Shown here piece after piece: positions 28,057 through 34,753 of a DNA stretch of 34,753 bases. The DNA is from Gemmatimonadales bacterium (GTDB lineage: Bacteria; Gemmatimonadota; Gemmatimonadetes; Gemmatimonadales; GWC2-71-9). The stretch covers positions 1 to 34,753 of the forward strand of contig JAICVB010000003.1 in the NCBI GenBank assembly GCA_025935545.1, read 5' to 3'. How positions within the stretch are numbered: the stretch's first letter is position 1; every line of letters starts with the position of its first letter. The position numbers and the translations under genes are program-made. The notes beneath the pieces were generated by a model that was not told the origin of the DNA, ran no database searches, and saw nothing but the letters and a program-made list of their open reading frames with translations.

Positions 28057-29610
28057 TCAGCGCGCCGCCAGCGGGCTCGCCGCCACGGCAACGAGAGCGC
28101 CCATGGTGCGGGCCCGACTGGTGAGCGCGAGCGCGGCTCGCATGGCAGCATCATCGGCGGCGCGACGCTCGATCTCCGCCGCCTCGCCCCACCGCTGGCG
28201 CGCGAGGGCGTAGCCGAGCTCGCGGTCCACCACCGAGTGGGCGCCTTCGAACACCCACCGCCGGAGCGGCACGCGTCGCTCGACCAGCTCGTCCCAGAAG
28301 GCCTCGCGCATCGCCGGCGTCACCGCGAACCCGCGGCTGCGCACGCCACCGCTCTCAACGATCCCCGCGGCAGCCACGCTCAGCGATGCGCGGTAGGCGT
28401 TGGGCGCGAGCCGGGTCTCCCGGCCGTAGAATGCCTCCGCGCTGCCGTGCCAGCGCGGGCGGACGGCGACGTCGGGCACGATGCCGCGGTGGGAGGCCAG
28501 CGGCCGACCACCGACCGACCGGTGCACGGCGGTGTCCGCCGCCGCTGAATCGGCGCTCCGCTGGATCGTCCGGCCGCTCGGCGCGTACCACCGCGCGGTC
28601 GTGAACTTGACGGCGACATCCTGGCGCAGCGGGAAGGTCGTCTGGATCACGCCTTTCCCGTAGGTCGGCGTTCCCACGACGATCGCGCGGTCATGGTCCT
28701 GCAGCGCCGCCGCGATCACCTCGGCGGAGCTGGCCGTCTGCCGGTTCACCAGCAGGACGAGCGGCATGTCGGGCCAGGGCTGCGGCATGCGGGCCACGTG
28801 CGCGGTGAGCGGGGAACGGCCGCGGCCGCGCATGACGGCGATGGTGTCACCCGGATCCAGGAAGAGCTCCGCGATGCCGACACCCTGCGCGATGAGCCCG
28901 CCCGGGTTGCGCCGCAGGTCCAGCACGAGCGTGTGCATTCCGCGGCGTCGGAGGTCGGTGATCGCGTCGAAGAGCTCGCGGGCCGCGGCCTGCGTCACGA
29001 TGTGGAGGGCCACGTAGCCGGTGCCGTGGGCCAGCATCACCCCCGGCGACACCGCGGGGATGTGCACGGCCGTCCGCTCCACGCGGCGGATCACCGCGGT
29101 GGTGCTGCCCCGCGGGCGCACCAGAAGGGTGACGGTGCGCGACGTATCGGCGGCGATGAGCTCGGCGGCGTCGGCGTCGGTCATCCCGCGGGTGGAACGT
29201 CCGTCCACCGCGAGGATCTCGTCGCCCGGCCCGATCGCCTGACCGGGGTCGGTGAATCCGAGGCCCCAGCCGGACACGCTGCCGCCCTCCCGCGGCATGC
29301 GCGGCGGGGCGAGCTCGATGCGGGTGCCGGCCATCTGCTGGTTGAAGCGGCGATACGCGTCCGCCAGGAGGAGCTCGGCGTACGGGTCGTCGAGCGAGCG
29401 CACGAGTCCTTCGGTCGCGCTCAGGTAGAGCGAGTCGGGGGGAAGGGAGTCTACGTAGTTGCGGCGGATCGTTTCGACCGCCCGGGCCAGGAGCCGGGCC
29501 TCCCGGGTGCGTTCGCCGGCCTGGCGCGCCGCCGTCCAGCGCGCCGCCGCGCCGCCGCCCCCGAAGGAGGCGGCGGCGATCAGCGCGAGGCCGATCCAGC
29601 GCCGAGCCAT
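28057..29610 (-). CDS. S41 family peptidase (C-terminal processing protease with PDZ domain)
   Basis: N-terminal hydrophobic segment; PDZ WGLGFTDPGQAIGPGDEILAVDGRSTRGMTDADAAELI; catalytic NRQTASSAEVIAAALQDHDRAIVVGTPTYGKGVIQT. Confidence 0.95.
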   Translation of the reverse strand: MARRWIGLALIAAASFGGGGAAARWTAARQAGERTREARLLARAVETIRRNYVDSLPPDSLYLSATEGLVRSLDDPYAELLLADAYRRFNQQMAGTRIELAPPRMPREGGSVSGWGLGFTDPGQAIGPGDEILAVDGRSTRGMTDADAAELIAADTSRTVTLLVRPRGSTTAVIRRVERTAVHIPAVSPGVMLAHGTGYVALHIVTQAAARELFDAITDLRRRGMHTLVLDLRRNPGGLIAQGVGIAELFLDPGDTIAVMRGRGRSPLTAHVARMPQPWPDMPLVLLVNRQTASSAEVIAAALQDHDRAIVVGTPTYGKGVIQTTFPLRQDVAVKFTTARWYAPSGRTIQRSADSAAADTAVHRSVGGRPLASHRGIVPDVAVRPRWHGSAEAFYGRETRLAPNAYRASLSVAAAGIVESGGVRSRGFAVTPAMREAFWDELVERRVPLRRWVFEGAHSVVDRELGYALARQRWGEAAEIERRAADDAAMRAALALTSRARTMGALVAVAASPLAAR

Positions 29611-29614
29611 GGCC

Positions 29615-31444
29615 TCAGGCGGCGACCTCCGCCGCCGGGAGGCCGTGGGCCTGCAGGAGACGGATGGCATCGGGACCATCGATCGTCTCGTGCGCCAGGA
29701 GCGCCTCGCCCAGCGCCTCGAGCGCGGCGCGGTGCGTCTCCATGAGCGCGACGGTGCGGCTGTAGAGCCCGTCAATGATGGCGCGGACCTCGCGATCCAT
29801 CGCCGCGTGGAGCTCGCCGCTCACCGGCCCGTTCTGGTTGTCGTAGATCATGAGGCCCGTGGACTCGCCCATGCCGAGGTTGTAGACCATTTCCTTGGCG
29901 ATGCGCGTGACGTGCTGAAGGTCGCTGCGGGCGCCGCTGGTGATCGCATCCGGCCCGAAGACGACCTGCTCCGCAGCTCGGCCGCCCAGGCCCTTCACGA
30001 TCTGGCCCTCGAGATAGCGGCGGGAGTGCAGGTGCTGGTCGCTGTCGGGCGAGAAGAAGGCGACGCCCATCGCCTGCCCGCGCGGCTGGATGGTGACCTT
30101 GTGCAGCCCGTCCTCGGGGCAGCAGGTCACGCCGGCGAGGGCGTGTCCCGCCTCGTGCATCGCGACGATCCGCCACTCGCGGTCCGACGCGCGGAAGCCG
30201 GTGCGCTCCTTCCCCAGCAGGAGCCGGTCGCGAGCACACTCGATGTCGGACCACGCCACCTGCTCGGTGCCGTTCCGCGCCGCGACGATCGCGGCTTCGT
30301 TGAGGAGGTTGGCGAGGTCGGCGCCGCTTGACTGGGGCATGAGCCGCGCCAGCCGGCCGAGATCCACGCCGGCGTCGAGCGGAACCTTGCGCTGGGCGGC
30401 GTGAAGCCGCAGGATCGCCTCGCGCTCCAGCGCGCTCGGCAGGGCCACCGAGACCGACCGGTCGAAGCGGCCCGGCCGGAGCAGGGCGGGGTCGAGATCC
30501 TCGGCCCGGTTGGTGGCAGCGATGACGATCACGCCATCGCTCGGCGAGAAGCCGTCGAGCTCGATCAGCAGCTGATTGAGCGTGCGATCATCCTCGTTGT
30601 GCGACTGGTTGCGGCCGCGGCGGCCGCCCAGGGCGTCGAGCTCGTCGATGAAGATGACGCCGCCCCGCTTCCGGGCCTTCTTGAAGAGCGACTTGAGGCG
30701 CATGACACCGAGCCCGACGATGAAGCCGGTGACCTCCGACCCCGAGATGCTCCAGAACGGCACGCCGGCTTCCCCTGCGACGGCCCGTGCCATGAGCGTC
30801 TTGCCGGTGCCGGGGGGGCCGAACATGAGCAGCCCCTTGGGTGTGCGCGCGCCGATCCGGTCGAAGCGGGCCGGCGACCTGAGAAACTCCACGATCTCCC
30901 TGAGCTCGGCCACCGCGCCCTCGTTGCCGGCGACGCTCGCGAAGGTCGTGTCCGAGCCCGTCGTCCGGCCCAGATCGGTGCCGCCGCCCTGGCCTCCGCC
31001 CATGTGCCGGCGCACCACGATCGCGAGCACCAGGACGAGGACCACGCTCACCGCCACGTTCAGGTAGTCGAGGCCGCGGCCCGCCGATTCGCGGAAGGTG
31101 ATGCTCACGCCGTCGCGCTCAGCCCGCTGGACCAGCCCGTCCACATTCGCGCTCGAGTACACCACGCGGAACGGCTCGCTCGTCGCGCGGCCGGCCCACC
31201 AGCCGAGCACCTGCTTGCCCGGCACGATCGCGATGGAGTCCACCCGTCCCTCCGTCATGGCCGAGAGGAGGGCGGTGTAGGTGAGCGCGGCCGGGGCGGG
31301 CCGGAGGGCGGCATGGCGCGCGCCCCACGCAAAGGCGCCGGCGAAGAGAATCAGGAGGCCCACCGCCGCGGAGATCCAGCGGATCCGGCGGCGGGTGCGG
31401 GCTGCGTTCTGCGGGAGCGACGGCTCGGGGTTGGAGAGCTGCAT
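29615..31444 (-). CDS. ftsH: FtsH-like ATP-dependent zinc metalloprotease (divergent paralog)
   Basis: Two N-terminal TMs flanking a small periplasmic domain, Walker A FGPPGTGKT, Walker B IFIDELDALGGRRG, SRH RPGRFDR, zinc motif HEAGH. Confidence 0.94.
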   Translation of the reverse strand: MQLSNPEPSLPQNAARTRRRIRWISAAVGLLILFAGAFAWGARHAALRPAPAALTYTALLSAMTEGRVDSIAIVPGKQVLGWWAGRATSEPFRVVYSSANVDGLVQRAERDGVSITFRESAGRGLDYLNVAVSVVLVLVLAIVVRRHMGGGQGGGTDLGRTTGSDTTFASVAGNEGAVAELREIVEFLRSPARFDRIGARTPKGLLMFGPPGTGKTLMARAVAGEAGVPFWSISGSEVTGFIVGLGVMRLKSLFKKARKRGGVIFIDELDALGGRRGRNQSHNEDDRTLNQLLIELDGFSPSDGVIVIAATNRAEDLDPALLRPGRFDRSVSVALPSALEREAILRLHAAQRKVPLDAGVDLGRLARLMPQSSGADLANLLNEAAIVAARNGTEQVAWSDIECARDRLLLGKERTGFRASDREWRIVAMHEAGHALAGVTCCPEDGLHKVTIQPRGQAMGVAFFSPDSDQHLHSRRYLEGQIVKGLGGRAAEQVVFGPDAITSGARSDLQHVTRIAKEMVYNLGMGESTGLMIYDNQNGPVSGELHAAMDREVRAIIDGLYSRTVALMETHRAALEALGEALLAHETIDGPDAIRLLQAHGLPAAEVAA

Positions 31445-32553
31445 CAGAAGACGTCCACGTTCTCGGCGTGTTCATCGCCACGGGCAGCGACGCTCCGGGC
31501 GGGGGCGAGCAGCGTGCTCGCGAGTGGGTGATAGCGGTACAGCGGTTGTGCCACGAGCCGGCGCGCCATGACCCGGGTCCCGGGGACAAGGCGCTCGTAG
31601 GCCTGCAGGAGGTCCAGCGCGGCATCGGTCGGAAGATCCGGGGCAGCGGTCGTCTGCAGGAAGTGAACCGCAAACGCCACAGCCTCGGCCTGATGTTCCT
31701 GCTCGTTCCCAAAACCATAACGGAGCGAGTCCTCGATCGGACCCACCCCCTCCCAGAGCGTCCGGAATTCACCCGGCATCGCCTTCTGCCACCGGTGCGC
31801 CAGCTCGTGCGCCAGGGCGTGGCGAAGCTGCGCTGCCTGGGTCATTCGGGACGGCGACAGCGAGATCGAATCCCGCGACGCGATATACTCGCCCAGCCGG
31901 CCGGCCCGCTGGCCCCGGTCGCCGACCAGGCCGAGCGGGCGGCTCGGCGTGCCGAAGAGCCGGAACATGGAGTCGGCGAAGGTGGTGGCGGCCCGCGCCT
32001 GCAGGGTCTCGAGCTGGGCTGCCGTGTCCGCCGGATCCACCAGGGCGAACCGGTTGGTGGCCCATGCGTCACCCAGGCTGTCCAGGCGCGGGGCGCCAGT
32101 GACCACATCACGAAGGACGCCCGGGGTGGCCGTCTCCAGCACGCCGCCGTCGAGATGGAACAGGAAGATCGAATCGCGGGCCCCCGGATCGACCCCCAGC
32201 AGCGTCACCGAGGAGTGCCGCACCGCCCGGCCTCCGTCAACCTGCACCCGGTACAGCGGGTAGGCGATGGCGGCGTCGCCCTCGGCGGGCTGGAAGATGA
32301 GCGAGCCGCCCGCGATGGAGAGCGTGCCCGGCACCGGCGGGAGGCCGCCGATGGAGAGGAGGCCTTGCCGCGAGCCGGCCGCGCGCCAGCCGATCTTGAG
32401 CCGCGTCGCGATCGAGTCTGCGGTACGCGTTGCCGTCGGTGCGGTCGCGCCCGGCGCGCGATACCCCGCCGTCGCCCCGTCCGCCGCCCGCCGGGACACG
32501 GCCAGCGCAATCAGCGCAGCGAGGCCGGCGACGAGGAATGCGGGGCGCGGCAT
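31444..32553 (-). CDS. Putative membrane-anchored HExxH metallopeptidase of unknown family
   Basis: N-terminal TM/signal anchor MPRPAFLVAGLAALIALAV; HALAHELAHRWQ (31795-31809) with acidic residues downstream (NEQEHQAEAVAFA); 1-nt overlap (TGATG) with ftsH. Confidence 0.8.
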   Translation of the reverse strand: MPRPAFLVAGLAALIALAVSRRAADGATAGYRAPGATAPTATRTADSIATRLKIGWRAAGSRQGLLSIGGLPPVPGTLSIAGGSLIFQPAEGDAAIAYPLYRVQVDGGRAVRHSSVTLLGVDPGARDSIFLFHLDGGVLETATPGVLRDVVTGAPRLDSLGDAWATNRFALVDPADTAAQLETLQARAATTFADSMFRLFGTPSRPLGLVGDRGQRAGRLGEYIASRDSISLSPSRMTQAAQLRHALAHELAHRWQKAMPGEFRTLWEGVGPIEDSLRYGFGNEQEHQAEAVAFAVHFLQTTAAPDLPTDAALDLLQAYERLVPGTRVMARRLVAQPLYRYHPLASTLLAPARSVAARGDEHAENVDVF

Positions 32554-32562
32554 GGGGCGACG

Positions 32563-32736
32563 TCAGTGCGGAGCGGGGCCGGCGTGCGCCAGCGTCGCTT
32601 CGGCGACCGCCGTCCCCTGGTTCCCATCGAACCAGGTGATGTCCACCAGATGGACGGTCAGCGAGAGGATCGTGAACAGCAGGGTGGCCATGACGGCGCG
32701 GGGCCAGAGGGCGCGGTCGGTGCGGGTCGCGTGCAT
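32563..32736 (-). CDS. Small single-pass membrane protein (57 aa)
   Basis: MHATRTDRALWPRAVMATLLFTILSLTVHLVDITWFDGNQGTAVAEATLAHAGPAPH; one TM segment; 9 nt upstream of the HExxH gene on the same strand. Confidence 0.6.
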   Translation of the reverse strand: MHATRTDRALWPRAVMATLLFTILSLTVHLVDITWFDGNQGTAVAEATLAHAGPAPH

Positions 32737-32780
32737 GCGGGTACCGGTTACGGGCGGATGGGGCGTGGACGATGCGGGGA

Positions 32781-32799
32781 GTGTCAAATTCTTCGACAC
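32781..32799. repeat. Short inverted repeat
   Basis: GTGTC-AAATTCTTC-GACAC, perfect 5-bp arms in the AT-richer intergenic region. Confidence 0.5.
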
Positions 32800-32861
32800 A
32801 ACTCTCGCGCGCGTTCCGGAATTGCACATTTCAGGCCGCGCGTTAAGCTCTCTCGAAGCAA

Positions 32862-32890
32862 TTGTTAGCGAATGATTTATAAGATATGAA
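32862..32890 (+). promoter_or_regulatory. Candidate sigma70-type promoter for comM
   Basis: TTGTTA (32862-32867), N17, TATGAA (32885-32890) in the locally AT-rich stretch. Confidence 0.4.
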
Positions 32891-32910
32891 AGAGCCGTTC
32901 GTCGTCAAGA

Positions 32911-32948
32911 TGCCGGTTTCAGGGCATCGAATCGCCTGAAAATCGGCA
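32911..32948. repeat. Long imperfect inverted repeat / hairpin upstream of comM
   Basis: TGCCG-g-TTTCAGG-GCATCGAATCG-CCTGAAA-at-CGGCA: 5 + 7 paired bases with a 1x2 internal loop; no U-tract on either side. Confidence 0.75.
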
Positions 32949-33047
32949 AAAAGTTGGCAGGGGCGACGGCGCCGGCAGGGCGCTGGATTGGTCCCCCCGG
33001 CGGGATTCCGGCCCCCGGCGCCTCGCTCATTCGCGTTAGCGTCGGTC

Positions 33048-34598
33048 ATGCTCGCCCGGGTCCGATCCGCAGCCGTGCTCGGCGTGGACGCCTATCTGGT
33101 GGATGTCGAAGTGGACATCGCCAACGGCCTGCCCTCGTTCTCCACCGTCGGCTTGCCGCACGGCGCGGTGCGCGAGGGGAGGGAACGGGTGGGCGCCGCG
33201 CTCGCGAACGCCGGCTACCAGCTGCCCCTCAAGCGGATCACGGTGAACCTCGCGCCGGCGGACATCAGGAAGGAGGGCACCGCACTGGACCTGCCGATCG
33301 CGCTCGCCATCCTCGTCGCGAGCGGGCAGCTGCCGGCCGATGCGCTCGATGCCTGCGTAGCCCTGGGAGAGGTGGGCCTGGAGGGAGACCTGCGGCCGGT
33401 GCGCGGTGCCCTTGCCATGGCGCTGGCTGCGCGCGCCGGCGGCGTCGCCACCTTGTTCCTGCCGGCCGCCAACGTGCCCGAGGCAGCCGTGGTGGACGGG
33501 CTCGCGGTCTGCGGTGCGTCCTCACTGCAGCAGGTCTGCGCGCACCTGATCGGCGTCGAGCTGATCGTGCCGGTCCGGGTGGACCCGCATCGCCTGATGG
33601 CGGAGCGGACCAGGGATACCGCCGACCTGGCGGATGTGCGCGGCCAGGCGGCGGCCAAGCGCGCGCTCGAGGTCGCGGCGGCCGGCTCGCACAATCTCCT
33701 GATGGTCGGCCCGCCGGGCGCCGGCAAGACGATGCTCGCCCGGCGCCTGCCGGGGATCCTGCCGGCCATGACGCTCGACGAGGCGCTCGAAACCACCAAG
33801 GTGCACAGCGTGGCGGGGGTCCTCGGGGCGGGGCAGTCCCTCACCACCGAGCGGCCGTTCCGGGCACCGCATCACACGATCAGCGACGCGGGGCTGATTG
33901 GCGGCGGATCCTGGCCGCGGCCCGGCGAGGTGAGCCTCGCGCACGGCGGTGTCCTCTTCCTCGACGAGCTGCCCGAGTTCCGGAAGAACGTGCTCGAGGT
34001 CATGCGGCAGCCGATGGAGGATGGCACCGTCACGCTGAGCCGGGCAGCGATGACGCTCACCTTTCCCGCGCGCTTCATGCTGGCCGCGGCGATGAACCCC
34101 TGCCCCTGCGGCCACCACGGGGATGTGCAGCACGCCTGTCGCTGCGACGCGCCGACCGTCGAGCGCTACCTCTCCCGCGTGTCGGGCCCGCTGCTCGACC
34201 GGATCGACCTGCACCTCAGCGTGCCGGCCGTGCCATACCGCGAGCTCACCGGCGAACAGCGGGAGGAGCCGAGCGCGGCGGTGCGCGCGCGAGTGGAGCG
34301 TGCGCGCAGGGTGCAGCAGGCGCGGTTCCGCCATCGTCCGGGCATCCACGCCAACGCGCACATGCTGCCGCGGGATCTGCGGACGCACTGCCGCCTGTCG
34401 CCTGCCGCCGAGCAGCTGCTGCGCGCGGCCATCCAGCGCCTGGGGCTCTCCGCGCGCGCGTATCATCGGGTGCTCAAGATCGCGCGCACGATTGCCGATC
34501 TCGACGGCGTCGAGGAGCTGAGCGCGGGCCACGTCGGGGAGGCGGTGCAGTACCGCACGCTCGATCGCCGGCGCCTGCCGGTGGCGGCGAGCGCCTAG
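33048..34598 (+). CDS. comM: YifB/ComM family Mg-chelatase-like AAA ATPase
   Basis: MLARVRSAAVLGVDAYLVDVEVDIANGLPSFSTVGLPHGAVREGRERV; GPPGAGKTMLARRLPGILP; AMNPCPCGHHGD. Confidence 0.95.
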   Translation: MLARVRSAAVLGVDAYLVDVEVDIANGLPSFSTVGLPHGAVREGRERVGAALANAGYQLPLKRITVNLAPADIRKEGTALDLPIALAILVASGQLPADALDACVALGEVGLEGDLRPVRGALAMALAARAGGVATLFLPAANVPEAAVVDGLAVCGASSLQQVCAHLIGVELIVPVRVDPHRLMAERTRDTADLADVRGQAAAKRALEVAAAGSHNLLMVGPPGAGKTMLARRLPGILPAMTLDEALETTKVHSVAGVLGAGQSLTTERPFRAPHHTISDAGLIGGGSWPRPGEVSLAHGGVLFLDELPEFRKNVLEVMRQPMEDGTVTLSRAAMTLTFPARFMLAAAMNPCPCGHHGDVQHACRCDAPTVERYLSRVSGPLLDRIDLHLSVPAVPYRELTGEQREEPSAAVRARVERARRVQQARFRHRPGIHANAHMLPRDLRTHCRLSPAAEQLLRAAIQRLGLSARAYHRVLKIARTIADLDGVEELSAGHVGEAVQYRTLDRRRLPVAASA

Positions 34599-34599
34599 C

Positions 34600-34753
34600 T
34601 CAGTCGTCCGGCGCGACCGGCCGCCGGCGTGCCTTGGTCTCGCCGCGGCGCCGCTTGGCATCGAGGCGGGCCGCCCTGGCCGCGGGGCCCGGCCGCGTCT
34701 TCCGCCGCGCCTTCCGGACCCGGAGCGCCGCCGCCACCAGCGCGCGCAGCCGC
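34600..34753 (-). CDS. C-terminal end of an ArfB/YaeJ-like peptidyl-tRNA hydrolase (partial)
   Basis: Reverse frame ends ...RLRALVAAALRVRKARRKTRPGPAARAARLDAKRRRGETKARRRPVAPDD*, resembling the basic ArfB C-terminal tail; truncated by the window edge. Confidence 0.7.
   Translation of the reverse strand, partial: RLRALVAAALRVRKARRKTRPGPAARAARLDAKRRRGETKARRRPVAPDD

Noticed and set aside
26010-28154. 714-aa - strand ORF opposite the histidine kinase
   Set aside because: Antisense to conserved kinase domains; Arg/His/Glu-rich mirror translation.
32843-33049. 68-aa - strand ORF in the intergenic region upstream of comM
   Set aside because: Spans the hairpin and candidate promoter, no RBS or hydrophobic pattern, no family resemblance; kept as non-coding.
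1-34753. CRISPR arrays, tRNAs, rRNAs, transposons, toxin-antitoxin or known defence cassettes
   Set aside because: No regularly spaced repeats, cloverleaf-like sequences, transposase motifs or defence-type domains were recognised by eye.

Overview
High-GC chromosomal window with housekeeping-style gene content; the gene order and codon bias suggest Gemmatimonadota, but that is inference because no 16S rRNA is in view. Three blocks are visible. (A) A + strand block: a YihY/BrkB-like membrane protein, a small SRP RNA, dnaX, ebfC/ybaB, recR, a small hypothetical, a roadblock/LC7 (MglB-like) protein, an MglA-like GTPase, pgsA, cinA, grpE, dnaJ. (B) A tightly packed - strand run: tolC, HlyD/MacA-type adaptor, ABC ATPase, two ABC permeases, bshB1-like, cysteine desulfurase, mnmA, S9 peptidase, holin-like membrane protein, ppk1. 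Upstream of it lie a creatininase-like protein and a secreted hypothetical. (C) A very large NtrY-like histidine kinase (+), followed by a convergent - strand proteolytic cluster (small membrane protein, HExxH membrane-anchored putative metallopeptidase, divergent FtsH, S41 protease). After an AT-rich intergenic region with a long imperfect hairpin come comM/yifB (+) and the C-terminal end of an ArfB-like gene (-). No CRISPR array, tRNA, rRNA, transposase or phage structural gene was seen. Best leads: the SRP RNA with a non-GNRA apical loop, the FtsH paralog with an altered pore motif in a compact proteolytic operon with an uncharacterised HELAH protein, the MglA-like GTPase with a long insertion before its G5 region, and two strong unexplained hairpins.
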